This document shows positions 56,363-64,000 of a DNA stretch of 64,000 nucleotides, piece after piece; within the stretch, counting starts at the first letter, position 1, and each line of letters starts with the position of its first letter. The notes under the pieces were generated by a model, which worked only from the letters and a program-made list of their open reading frames with translations, did not search any database and had not been told where the DNA came from. The position numbers and the translations under genes were made by a program. This DNA is from Pseudomonadota bacterium (GTDB lineage Bacteria > Pseudomonadota > Gammaproteobacteria > QQUJ01): contig QQUJ01000018.1 in the NCBI GenBank assembly GCA_008501635.1, positions 90,001 to 154,000 on the forward strand. The letters run 5' to 3'.

Positions 56363-57365
56363 GCAAAAGGGGTTTGGCGCGGGTACCGAGCGCGCCGCGA
56401 TCTTGTTGATGGCGGTCGGGGAGACGCACGCCGCCGAAGTGCTCAAGCATATGGGGCCCAAAGAGGTCCAGAAGCTGGGCATGGCGATGACGCAGCTCTC
56501 CAACGTTTCCAAGGATGAGGTGAGCAAGATCCTCGGCGAGTTCGTCGAAATGGTCGACAACCAGACCGCGCTGGGCGTGGGCACGGAAGATTATGTACGC
56601 AATGTGCTGGTCAGCGCGCTGGGGGAGGAGAAGGCAGGCGGTCTGATCGATCGCATTCTGCTGGGTTCCGGCAGCAAGGGGCTGGATTCGCTGAAATGGA
56701 TGGATCCGCGCGCAGTCGCCGAACTGATACGCCTGGAGCATCCGCAGATCATTGCAATAGTGCTGGCCTATCTCGACGCTGATCAAGCCTCCGATATTCT
56801 CAAGGCGCTGCCTGATCGCCTTCGTTATGACGTGGTGATGCGCATCGCCGCCATCGACGGTATCCAACCGTCGGCCCTGCGCGAACTCGATCAGATCATG
56901 GAGAAGAGTTTCAGCAACAAGACCAACGTCAAGACCTCGACCACGTTTGGCGGGATCAAGGCAGCGGCGGATATTCTCAACCTCCTGGACAGCTCGGTCG
57001 AGAACGCCCTGATGGAGGAGATCAAGAACGCCGACGCCGATCTCGGGCAGGCCATTCAGGACAAGATGTTCGTCTTCGAGAATCTCGTGGATGTGGACGA
57101 TCGCGGTATTCAAACCCTGTTGCGCGAGATCTCCAGCGACGCGCTCGCCGTCGCCCTGAAAGGCGCCGACGAGGGCGTCAAGGAGAAGATCTTCAAGAAT
57201 ATGTCCAAACGGGCTGCCGAGATGCTGCGTGACGATCTCGAGGTGCGCGGTCCGGTGAAATTGAGCGATGTCGAAGCGGCGCAAAAGGAGATCCTGATGA
57301 CCGCGCGCAGACTCGCCGATTCGGGCGAGATCTCTCTCGGCGGCAAGGGCGAGGCCATGGTATGA
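56355..57365 (+). CDS. fliG: Flagellar motor switch protein FliG
   Basis: The protein is 336 residues. The armadillo and C-terminal segments include RLEHPQIIAIVLAYLDADQASDILKALP and FENLVDVDDRGIQTLLREISSDALAVALKGADEGVKEKIFKNMSKRAAEMLRDD, the charged ridge that contacts the stator. It works in the C-ring with FliM and FliN. Confidence 0.97.
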   Translation: MAEQKGFGAGTERAAILLMAVGETHAAEVLKHMGPKEVQKLGMAMTQLSNVSKDEVSKILGEFVEMVDNQTALGVGTEDYVRNVLVSALGEEKAGGLIDRILLGSGSKGLDSLKWMDPRAVAELIRLEHPQIIAIVLAYLDADQASDILKALPDRLRYDVVMRIAAIDGIQPSALRELDQIMEKSFSNKTNVKTSTTFGGIKAAADILNLLDSSVENALMEEIKNADADLGQAIQDKMFVFENLVDVDDRGIQTLLREISSDALAVALKGADEGVKEKIFKNMSKRAAEMLRDDLEVRGPVKLSDVEAAQKEILMTARRLADSGEISLGGKGEAMV

Positions 57366-57411
57366 CGATGGCCTGCGCAAGATCACTACGATATGCCAGG
57401 GAGCGTGCATC

Positions 57412-58077
57412 GTGACCATTTCGCGCGTCATCCCCAAAGAGCAGATGGAGTCGATTCTGCGTTGGGCTGCGCCCGAAGTTGACGGAGCAGCGGGTGCTGC
57501 CGGCGCCCGCGGTACGGTGGCGGGACATCCTGAAGTCATGACTGCCCATAAGCTGGAGGAACTGCAGCAACGAGCCTATCAGGAGGGGTTCGAACAGGGG
57601 CGCCGCGAAGGCCGCGATGCCGGCATGGCGGAACTGCGCCAGCAAGCGCAGCGTCTGCAGGGGGCATTCGATCTTCTAAGCCACCCCCTGGAAGAGCTGG
57701 ATCAGGCGGTCGAAGAACAGCTCCTGCATTTGGTTACAGTCGTTGCGCAACAGATGATCCGGCGCGAACTCAAAGCCAACCCTGGCGAGATCGTCGCCGT
57801 GGTACGCGAATGCCTGGCCCTGCTGCCGGTCGCTTCACGCGAGGTGCGGGTGCAGCTGCATCCTGAAGATGCGGCATTGGTTCGTGATGCGCTGGGGCAA
57901 CCCGGGGGTGAGCGCGGCTGGCAGATCATAGAAGATCCGGTGATCACGCCCGGGGGTTGTCGGGTGGTGACCGAGATGTCCCGTATTGATGCCACCGTCG
58001 AAAGCCGCCTGATTGCCCTGGTGACCAGTCTGCTCGGCGGGGAGCGCCAAGATGACCGATCCCGCGACCAGGAGTGA
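57412..58077 (+). CDS. fliH: Flagellar export ATPase regulator FliH
   Basis: The protein is 221 residues. The N-terminal [18 protein letters not shown] and the middle [23 protein letters not shown] (a GxxxG-type helix) are FliH features; the C-terminal domain with [17 protein letters not shown] resembles the V/F-type ATPase peripheral stalk. It binds and restrains FliI. It overlaps fliI by 26 bp. Confidence 0.93.
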   Translation: MTISRVIPKEQMESILRWAAPEVDGAAGAAGARGTVAGHPEVMTAHKLEELQQRAYQEGFEQGRREGRDAGMAELRQQAQRLQGAFDLLSHPLEELDQAVEEQLLHLVTVVAQQMIRRELKANPGEIVAVVRECLALLPVASREVRVQLHPEDAALVRDALGQPGGERGWQIIEDPVITPGGCRVVTEMSRIDATVESRLIALVTSLLGGERQDDRSRDQE

Positions 58078-59425
58078 GCGCAGCGCCCATTGGGCGAGAC
58101 TGTTGAGTCATCGCGCGGAACTGGTGCAGGGCGCCGCGCGTCCTGTCGTGGAAGGCAAACTGACCCGCATGGTGGGCCTGACGCTCGAGGCGGTGGGTTG
58201 CCAGGCTCCGGTGGGCGGCCGCTGCCGCGTGGTGGCACCCAGGGGTGATTCGGTCGAGGCCGAAGTGGTGGGTTTTGCCGGCGAGCGACTCTATCTCATG
58301 CCCACCGGTGATATTCGCGGTCTGGTGCCCGATGCGCGTGTCATCCCCACTGGTCACGGTGTGGAAGCCCACGTCGGACCCGGGTTGCTCGGGAGGGTGG
58401 TGGACGGTGCCGGCAAGCCGCTCGATGGCGCGGGTCCGATCCGGGCAGACGAGCGGATCCCGCTAACCGGGCGCTCCATCAACCCGATGACCCGCGAGCC
58501 CATCAGCGAACCTCTCGATGTCGGCGTGCGTGCGATCAACTCGCTGTTCACGGTAGGGCGTGGTCAGCGGATGGGCCTGTTTGCCGGCAGCGGGGTGGGC
58601 AAGAGCGTGCTGCTGGGCATGATGACCCGCTACACCACGGCCGACGTCACAGTGGTCGGGATGATCGGCGAACGTGGCCGCGAGGTGAAGGAGTTCGTGC
58701 GCAATATCCTCGGCCCCGAAGGTATGGAGCGGGCCGTGGTGGTGGCAACACCCGCCGACCACACGCCGCTGATGCGCCTGCACGGCGCGATGCTGGCAAC
58801 CAGTATCGCGGAGTATTTTCGCGATCAGGGTTTGCAGGTGTTGCTGTTGATGGATTCGCTGACCCGCTATGCGCAGGCGCAACGCGAGGTCGCGCTGGCC
58901 ATCGGCGAGCCGCCGGCGACCAAGGGGTATCCGCCATCGGTGTTCGCGAAACTGCCACAACTCGTGGAGCGCGCAGGAAATGGCGACAAGGGGGGTGGTT
59001 CGATCACTGCCTTCTATACCGTGTTGACGGAAGGCGATGATGAGAACGATCCCATCGCCGATGCGGCACGCGCGATTCTCGACGGCCATATTGTATTGTC
59101 ACGTGAGCTGGCCGATGCTGGACACTACCCCGCCATCGATATGGAGCGCTCCATAAGTCGCGCCATGCTGGAGATTACCGACAAACCCCAACAGAAGGCC
59201 GCGCGAAGCTTCAAGCAGGTCTACTCTACCTATCGCCAGAGCCGGGATCTGATTACGGTGGGTGCCTATCAGGTGGGGAGCGATGCGCGGATCGACGAGG
59301 CGATCTCCTATCATCCGCGCCAACTCGAGTTTCTGCGTCAGGACATGGGTAACGCGGTCAGATTGGATGCCAGCATCGAGCAGCTGCAAGACCTGATGGC
59401 CGAGGCGAAGACTACACTGAAGTAA
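58052..59425 (+). CDS. fliI: Flagellum-specific ATPase FliI
   Basis: The protein is 457 residues. Walker A is GSGVGKS with Lys184, Walker B is VLLLMDSL, and the catalytic-Glu region is [12 protein letters not shown]. The F1-beta-like signature is [23 protein letters not shown]. It energises the entry of rod, hook and filament subunits into the type III export gate. The ATG lies within the end of fliH. Confidence 0.97.
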   Translation: MTDPATRSERSAHWARLLSHRAELVQGAARPVVEGKLTRMVGLTLEAVGCQAPVGGRCRVVAPRGDSVEAEVVGFAGERLYLMPTGDIRGLVPDARVIPTGHGVEAHVGPGLLGRVVDGAGKPLDGAGPIRADERIPLTGRSINPMTREPISEPLDVGVRAINSLFTVGRGQRMGLFAGSGVGKSVLLGMMTRYTTADVTVVGMIGERGREVKEFVRNILGPEGMERAVVVATPADHTPLMRLHGAMLATSIAEYFRDQGLQVLLLMDSLTRYAQAQREVALAIGEPPATKGYPPSVFAKLPQLVERAGNGDKGGGSITAFYTVLTEGDDENDPIADAARAILDGHIVLSRELADAGHYPAIDMERSISRAMLEITDKPQQKAARSFKQVYSTYRQSRDLITVGAYQVGSDARIDEAISYHPRQLEFLRQDMGNAVRLDASIEQLQDLMAEAKTTLK

Positions 59426-59489
59426 CGGGTCGGCAAGGATTCGAAGGGGCGATGGGTCCACCGCTACAACGAGGCGCTAACGGGTCACC

Positions 59490-59930
59490 ATGAATCGATC
59501 ACAACGTATGGAGCCGGTCGTTCGCGTCGCCGGACGCCGCGAAGAGGATGCGGCCCGCGAGCTGGCGCAACAGCGCGACTTGCTGGTTCGTCATGAAAAG
59601 CAATTGCTGGAACTGCAGGCCTACCGTGGTGAGTATATTGCCCGCCTGCAGGATCAGAGCGGGAGTGGGGTCAACGCCTCACGTCTGCAGGATTATCGCG
59701 TTTTCCTCGACAAGCTCGACACCGCCATCGGGCAGCAGGAGCGCATCGTCGCGCACCAGCAGTGCGAAGTGGATCGTTTCAATCAGCGCTGGATGGAATT
59801 GCGGACACGCTGCAATGCCATGGACAAGGCGGTAGAGCGCCTGCGCAGCGAAGAGCGGCGCAAGGCCGATCGACGCGAGCAGCACGAAAGCGACGAGCGT
59901 ACCAATCAGCGATATCGCAGTCGCTTCTAG
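59490..59930 (+). CDS. fliJ: Flagellar export chaperone FliJ
   Basis: The protein is 146 residues, almost entirely a two-helix coiled coil rich in Glu, Arg and Gln (AARELAQQRDLLVRHEKQLLELQAYRGEYIARL). FliJ connects the FliI hexamer to FlhA and escorts empty chaperones. It lies 64 bp after fliI. Confidence 0.9.
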   Translation: MNRSQRMEPVVRVAGRREEDAARELAQQRDLLVRHEKQLLELQAYRGEYIARLQDQSGSGVNASRLQDYRVFLDKLDTAIGQQERIVAHQQCEVDRFNQRWMELRTRCNAMDKAVERLRSEERRKADRREQHESDERTNQRYRSRF

Positions 59931-59969
59931 GGCGACCTCAATCCACGGGGCCGTACTGCCCCATCTATC

Positions 59970-59984
59970 TGGCACGGCCTTTGC
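59970..59984 (+). promoter_or_regulatory. Sigma-54 promoter for fliK
   Basis: TGGCACGGCCTTTGC matches TGGCACG-N4-TTGC at every specified position, with GG and GC 10 bp apart. It lies 45 bp before the fliK start. Confidence 0.92.
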
Positions 59985-60028
59985 TCTTACTGCATTATCT
60001 CTAACCAATCCTGTAAAGGAGAGGCAGC

Positions 60029-61234
60029 GTGCCGAACTTGCTGACTACACTCACGCCGACCGTGGTCACCCCTGCATCCGTTCAGGCGGGTGGTAGCGGC
60101 TCTGCAAACGCCGGAAAATCTCCTTTATTAACAGATAGTTTCGCGATGAACGGGGGTGCCGGCTCGTTTCCTGATACCTTAAGCGAGCAGCTTGCCGGCG
60201 CCACGGAGTGGCTCAACCTCACCACTGCCGGGCAAGTGCCGACGGAACTGCTCTTGCCGCTCGACGGCAATGGGCTGCCGCTGACCGGTGCGGAGTTGCA
60301 GGCTGAGTTAGAGGGGACCCTGGCTGATGTGGGACAGGGTGGCGCGTCGTTTCTGCTTACCGGGCTGCCGTTGCTGCCGCCGGGGATGGCACCGCTGGAC
60401 GCCAACGCTGTGCAACCCGGAGAAGCGGATTTCGTGCTGCTGGCGAGGACGGGGAACCGCCCGGGAGACCCACTCAACACCCTTGGCAAGGGTGAATCGG
60501 GCGCCGGGATCGGGACCTTGCTCAATGGGACGGCCGGTGCCGTAAAGGCGATGCCGGACATGGTATTGATGGCGAACGGTTCGGGTGCGGAAGCTGATCA
60601 GGAACTGCTGCAGGTACTGAGCGAATCGTTGGCCGGGGAGCGCGGCGCACTGCGCGGTGGGAGCGATCCCCTGACGTTGCGCGGGCTCGTCAATGTCCTG
60701 CAGGGGGGCGAGAATCTCCAAGCCGCCTCTGCGGTAGCGACCAATCCCGCGTTTGCGCTCGCCTCAACCACACCCCCATCCTCGGTTGCAACGCTCCCTC
60801 TATTCACTATCGATATCCCGCCCGGGCAGCCAGGATGGGGTGAGGCGCTCGGTGAACGGGTGGCCTGGATGCTCAACAATCAGCAACCCGGGGCGCAGTT
60901 GCGCATCAATCCGCCGCATTTGGGACCATTGGATATCAAGGTGAGCGTCCACAACGACCAGGCCAGTATCACTTTCACCGCACATCATGCGCTGACAGCC
61001 GATCACCTGGAAGCCGCGCTGCCGCGTTTGCGAGAGATGCTCGCCGAAAGCGGACTGCAACTGTCGCATTTTGATGTGCGCCACGAGGGTGGAGACGCGC
61101 AGGCCCAGGGCGGGGAGCGCAAAAGCGGAGCGGTGGAGGGCGATCCAACAGAGGGAATCGCCGACGCTGAAGGGGCTGTGCCCACTTCGGTGACAATCCT
61201 GAATGGGAGCGGCCTGGTGGATACCTTTGCCTGA
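60029..61234 (+). CDS. fliK: Flagellar hook-length control protein FliK
   Basis: The protein is 401 residues; the start is a GTG at 60029 with AAAGGAGAGG upstream. The N-terminal ruler region is low complexity and rich in Gly, Ala and Leu. The C-terminal substrate-switch domain has GAQLRINPPHLGPLDIKVSVHNDQASITFTAHHALTADHLEAALPRLREMLAESGLQLSHFDV. It measures hook length and switches export from hook to filament. A strong terminator follows. Confidence 0.92.
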   Translation: MPNLLTTLTPTVVTPASVQAGGSGSANAGKSPLLTDSFAMNGGAGSFPDTLSEQLAGATEWLNLTTAGQVPTELLLPLDGNGLPLTGAELQAELEGTLADVGQGGASFLLTGLPLLPPGMAPLDANAVQPGEADFVLLARTGNRPGDPLNTLGKGESGAGIGTLLNGTAGAVKAMPDMVLMANGSGAEADQELLQVLSESLAGERGALRGGSDPLTLRGLVNVLQGGENLQAASAVATNPAFALASTTPPSSVATLPLFTIDIPPGQPGWGEALGERVAWMLNNQQPGAQLRINPPHLGPLDIKVSVHNDQASITFTAHHALTADHLEAALPRLREMLAESGLQLSHFDVRHEGGDAQAQGGERKSGAVEGDPTEGIADAEGAVPTSVTILNGSGLVDTFA

Positions 61235-61261
61235 TCGATAGCGGGAATGCGAGACACCATC

Positions 61262-61295
61262 GAAGGCCCGGTTGCCGCAAGGTAACCGGGCCTTC
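61262..61295 (+). terminator. Intrinsic terminator after fliK
   Basis: A perfect 12-bp stem GAAGGCCCGGTT / AACCGGGCCTTC with a 10-nt loop is followed by GCGTTTTCC. It divides the fliK unit from the fliL unit, which has its own sigma-54 promoter. Confidence 0.9.
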
Positions 61296-61458
61296 GCGTT
61301 TTCCGCCCGGGCTATGGCGGTGGTAACTGGGAGGCTAAACTTGACGGGCGGGGGAAAAGACCGGCCCCAAAGCGCCAATAATCTGGCTAGGTAGCTTCAA
61401 AAACGCAGTCAACCATTTGGCGCATCGCTCGATGTGTTTTGTAACCATATGATATTGA

Positions 61459-61472
61459 AGAACTAAATTGAC
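61459..61472 (+). promoter_or_regulatory. Possible FleQ half-site upstream of fliL
   Basis: AGAACTAAATTGAC keeps the right half TAAATTGAC of the FleQ consensus exactly, but the left GTC is lost. It lies 10 bp before the -24 element of the fliL promoter, closer than usual for an enhancer, though FleQ is reported to act from near promoters too. Confidence 0.4.
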
Positions 61473-61482
61473 GAATCTGTGC

Positions 61483-61497
61483 TGGCACAGCTCTTGC
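61483..61497 (+). promoter_or_regulatory. Sigma-54 promoter for fliL operon
   Basis: TGGCACAGCTCTTGC: perfect TGGCAC-N5-TTGC with GG and GC 10 bp apart, 36 bp before the fliL ATG. It is expected to drive fliLMNO and beyond. Confidence 0.92.
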
Positions 61498-61533
61498 TTT
61501 CTCATAAATCAGAAGAAATCTTAGGATAGATCA

Positions 61534-62058
61534 ATGGCAGACGACGAAGATCTCGAACTCGACGAAGGCGCGAAGAAGAAGGGCGGCTCGAAACTCAAGC
61601 TGATCATCGTTCTAAGCGTCGTCGGTGTACTTGTTCTGGGGGGTACGATAGGCGCGACCCTCTTCTTTACCGGGGCCTTTTCCGGCGGAGACGAGGAAGA
61701 AGCGGCGGCCGCCAAGCCCGATAGGAAGAAAGCGCCCAAGCAGGCGCAGTATTTGGCGTTGGACCCGCCCTTCGTGGTGAATTTCGAAACCCAGAACCAG
61801 ATACGCTTTTTGCAGATCGCCGTGGAAGTCATGACGCGGGAGCCGCCCTTGCTCGAGTCTGTCAAGCTGCACATGCCCGCGATCCGCAACAACCTGGTGA
61901 TACTGTTCAGCAGCCAGGATGCGGTTGCCGTGGGTACGCGCGAGGGCAAGGAGCAGTTGCGGGTGGCGACCCTTGCGGAGATCAACAAGATACTGAAAAA
62001 GGAGACCGGCGAGGCCGGTTTGGAAGCCGTCTACTTCACCAGTTTCGTGATGCAATAA
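61534..62058 (+). CDS. fliL: Flagellar stator-associated protein FliL
   Basis: The protein is 174 residues. A charged N-terminus (MADDEDLELDEGAKKKGG) is followed by a membrane helix at about 23-45. The periplasmic domain (YLALDPPFVVNFETQNQIRFLQIAVEVMTREPPLLESVKLHMPAIRNNLVILFSSQ) resembles stomatin/SPFH folds. It supports stator function at high load. It is 2 bp before fliM. Confidence 0.95.
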   Translation: MADDEDLELDEGAKKKGGSKLKLIIVLSVVGVLVLGGTIGATLFFTGAFSGGDEEEAAAAKPDRKKAPKQAQYLALDPPFVVNFETQNQIRFLQIAVEVMTREPPLLESVKLHMPAIRNNLVILFSSQDAVAVGTREGKEQLRVATLAEINKILKKETGEAGLEAVYFTSFVMQ

Positions 62059-62060
62059 CC

Positions 62061-63041
62061 ATGTCCACCGACCTGCTCAGCCAAGACGAAATCGACGCCC
62101 TGTTGCACGGGGTGTCGGATGGCGATGTCGAGACCGAAGGCGACCAGGGCCTGGCCCCGGGCGAAGCACGGGCCTACGACTTCACCAGCCAGGACCGCAT
62201 CGTGCGTGGACGCATGCCGACGCTGGAGATGATCAATGAGCGCTTCGCCCGTCATTTCCGCGTGAGCCTGTTCAACATGCTGCGGCGTACTCCGGAGATC
62301 TCTGTGGGTGGGGTGCAGATGCTGAAGTTCAGCGAGTATGTACACAGCCTCTACGTGCCCACCAGCCTCAATCTGCACCATATCAAACCGCTGCGCGGGA
62401 CGGCCCTTTGCGTGGTCGATCCCAAGCTGGTCTTCACGGTGGTCGACAACTTCTTCGGCGGAAGCGGTCAGTTTCACACCAAGATCGAAGGTCGTGAGTT
62501 CACCTCGACGGAGATGCGCGTGGTGCGCATGCTGTTGGAAGATGTGTTCAAGGATCTCAAAGAGGCGTGGTCACCGGTGATGCCGGTGACCTTCGAGTAT
62601 CTCAACTCCGAGGTCAATCCCCACTTCGCCAATATCGTCAGCCCCACCGAGGTGGTGGTGGTCAACACCTTTCACATCGAGCTGGAGGGCGGCGGTGGCG
62701 ATCTCCATCTCACCATGCCCTATTCGATGATCGAACCCATTCGGGATGTGCTCGACGCGGGTATCCAGAGCGATCGCTCCGATATCGATGAGCGCTGGAT
62801 ACGCGCGATGCGTGAGCAGACCAAGGAGGCCAATGTGCATCTGAGCAGCGTTCTGGCCACGACGACGGTCAGCCTGCGTGAACTGGTGGAGGCTAAACCC
62901 GGTGACGTTATTCCGATCGAGTTGCCGGAACACGTAGTGCTCTATGCCGAAGATACCCCGGTGTTTCTCGGACGCTACGGTGTCCACAACGGTTCACACG
63001 CGATCCAGATTGATCGACGTGTGGAACGCCCCGATGGGTGA
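62061..63041 (+). CDS. fliM: Flagellar motor switch protein FliM
   Basis: The protein is 326 residues. The N-terminal CheY-P binding motif LLSQDEIDALLHG (about 5-17) is intact. The middle domain has MINERFARHFRVSLFNMLRRTPEISV and the FliG-contact segment. The C-terminal SpoA domain ends IEVPEHVVLYAEDT-like (ELPEHVVLYAEDTPVFLGRYG). It is the switch core and CheY receptor. Confidence 0.97.
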   Translation: MSTDLLSQDEIDALLHGVSDGDVETEGDQGLAPGEARAYDFTSQDRIVRGRMPTLEMINERFARHFRVSLFNMLRRTPEISVGGVQMLKFSEYVHSLYVPTSLNLHHIKPLRGTALCVVDPKLVFTVVDNFFGGSGQFHTKIEGREFTSTEMRVVRMLLEDVFKDLKEAWSPVMPVTFEYLNSEVNPHFANIVSPTEVVVVNTFHIELEGGGGDLHLTMPYSMIEPIRDVLDAGIQSDRSDIDERWIRAMREQTKEANVHLSSVLATTTVSLRELVEAKPGDVIPIELPEHVVLYAEDTPVFLGRYGVHNGSHAIQIDRRVERPDG

Positions 63042-63066
63042 TCGTTGATTTGCCTGGAGAGTAACG

Positions 63067-63492
63067 ATGAGTGACGACGCGACTGAAGAATCTGGCAACG
63101 CGACGGATGAGTGGGCCGAGGCGATGGCGGAGCAGGCCATCGAGGACGCAGCGCCGGCCGCCGGCAAGAAGTCGGTCGAGCGTGCCCAATTTCAAGACCT
63201 GCAACCCGCGCTGAAAGGGCCGGGAGGCAAGGAGGTCAATCTGGACGTGGTGATGGATATTCCGGTGACGTTGGCGATGGAGATCGGGCGCACCAAGATC
63301 AGTATCCGCAATTTGTTGCAACTCAATCAGGGATCCGTCGTGGAGCTCGATCGCCTGGCCGGTGAACCCATGGACGTGCTGGTCAACGGGACTCTGATAG
63401 CTCACGGAGAGGTGGTGGTGGTGAACGAAAAGTTTGGCATCCGACTGACCGACGTGGTGAGTCCATCCGAGCGCGTCAAGCGCCTTACTTAA
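63067..63492 (+). CDS. fliN: Flagellar motor switch protein FliN
   Basis: The protein is 141 residues. An acidic, Ala-rich N-terminal extension (about 1-50) precedes the conserved SpoA domain: LDVVMDIPVTLAMEIGRTKISIRNLLQLNQGSVVELDRLAGEPMDVLVNGTLIAHGEVVVVNEKFGIRLTDVVS. It forms the lower C-ring and binds FliH-FliI. It starts 25 bp after fliM. Confidence 0.97.
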   Translation: MSDDATEESGNATDEWAEAMAEQAIEDAAPAAGKKSVERAQFQDLQPALKGPGGKEVNLDVVMDIPVTLAMEIGRTKISIRNLLQLNQGSVVELDRLAGEPMDVLVNGTLIAHGEVVVVNEKFGIRLTDVVSPSERVKRLT

Positions 63493-63510
63493 CACACTAG
63501 GTTCAAGCTG

Positions 63511-63996
63511 ATGATGAGTCAGTCCCAGGTACTGAGGGATCTGTTTGTGCCCAAAAAATGGACGGTGCGGCTGGCGGCGCTCACGGCGGCGGTGACGCAC
63601 AACCTGTTTGCGGCCGAGTCCACAACCGGACGCGGTGCCGGTTTGCCCAGCGATCCACTGGCGACCACCAGTCTGGTGCAATTGATGGCGGGGTTGATTC
63701 TGGTGCTGGCGCTGATTGGCGTCAGTGCGTGGTTGTTGCGTCGTTTCAATCGCTTTCAGAGCGCGGCGGGCGGGCAGATGAAAATCCTCGGCGGCCTGTC
63801 GATGGGCACCCGCGAGCGGGTGGTGCTGTTGCAGGTGGGCAAGCAGCAACTATTGCTCGGTGTGGCGCCTGGACGGGTGCAGACCCTCCACGTGCTCGAT
63901 GATCCGGTCGAGGTGTCTCCGGTCGGCGGTGCGGAGGGCGGCGGCGGTTTCGCGCAACGCCTGCAGACCGCAATGCGCCAAAGGAGCGGTTCATGA
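63511..63996 (+). CDS. fliO: Flagellar export protein FliO
   Basis: The protein is 161 residues from the ATG at 63511 (a second ATG follows immediately). A possible signal-like helix near residues 15-32 is followed by a membrane helix at about 51-70 (LMAGLILVLALIGVSAWLLRRF). The cytoplasmic FliO domain reads MKILGGLSMGTRERVVLLQVGKQQLLLGVAPGRV. It stabilises FliP during assembly of the export gate. The stop overlaps a possible fliP start (ATGATG at 63993), but only 8 nt of that gene are in the window. Confidence 0.93.
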   Translation: MMSQSQVLRDLFVPKKWTVRLAALTAAVTHNLFAAESTTGRGAGLPSDPLATTSLVQLMAGLILVLALIGVSAWLLRRFNRFQSAAGGQMKILGGLSMGTRERVVLLQVGKQQLLLGVAPGRVQTLHVLDDPVEVSPVGGAEGGGGFAQRLQTAMRQRSGS

Positions 63997-64000
63997 TGCG

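Noticed and set aside
56301-57539. 412-aa reading frame on the - strand
   Set aside because: Antisense shadow of fliG and the start of fliH.
62908-63849. 313-aa reading frame on the - strand
   Set aside because: Antisense to fliM, fliN and fliO.
63993-64000. Start of fliP
   Set aside because: Only ATGATGCG is visible; position is suggestive but eight bases cannot support a call.

Overview
The window looks like a chromosomal segment of a motile gammaproteobacterium, most likely a Chromatiales/Ectothiorhodospiraceae-type sulfur bacterium. This rests on the overall protein style, the Pseudomonas-like order of flagellar genes, and gammaproteobacterial families such as DUF2835, HtpX, RelA, ParC/ParE and FleQ/FleS/FleR. 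The exact taxon is an inference. Base composition is moderately G+C rich and even throughout. I see no prophage, CRISPR array, integron or intact transposase gene.

Region 1 (1-2446) is the end of an rRNA operon: the 3' three quarters of a 23S gene, a 5S gene and a strong intrinsic terminator. Region 2 (2447-9156) is a housekeeping mixture: a Cys-rich orphan, a cyclophilin-like protein, a yjbQ-hydrolase pair, an exported orphan, a glutamine amidotransferase, a periplasmic retropepsin-like protease and an xseB-ispA-folE2 run. Region 3 (9284-12160) is a compact iron/peroxide cluster: short rubrerythrin, two-[4Fe-4S]/CCG protein, encapsulated-ferritin-like protein and DUF3501. It has a sigma-70 promoter and a Fur-superfamily-like palindrome in front, but no encapsulin gene.

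Region 4 (12228-29665) contains a CNP1-like protein, parE and parC separated by a 524-bp inverted-repeat element, an adenylate-cyclase/TPR-lipoprotein pair, htpX, DUF1015, pcm, two small conserved proteins, relA, two tRNA genes and a three-gene set resembling the arsenosugar-associated radical SAM plus two glycosyltransferases.

Region 5 (29674-64000) is an almost complete flagellar/chemotaxis locus: ycgR-flgN-flgM-flgA leftward, then cheV, cheR, flgBCDEFGHIJKL, fliC, flaG, fliD, fliS, fliT, a PilZ-like gene, fleQ, fleS, fleR, fliEFGHIJ, fliK and fliLMNO, running off the end just as fliP would begin. Sigma-54 (-24/-12) motifs precede flgA, flgB, fliD, fleS, fliE, fliK and fliL. Sigma-28 motifs precede flgM, fliC and probably cheV. 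A near-consensus FleQ box overlaps the end of fleQ upstream of fleSR. Together these imply the four-tier FleQ > FleSR/sigma-54 > FlgM-sigma-28 cascade known from Pseudomonas. All promoter calls were made by eye from spacing and consensus and have not been tested.
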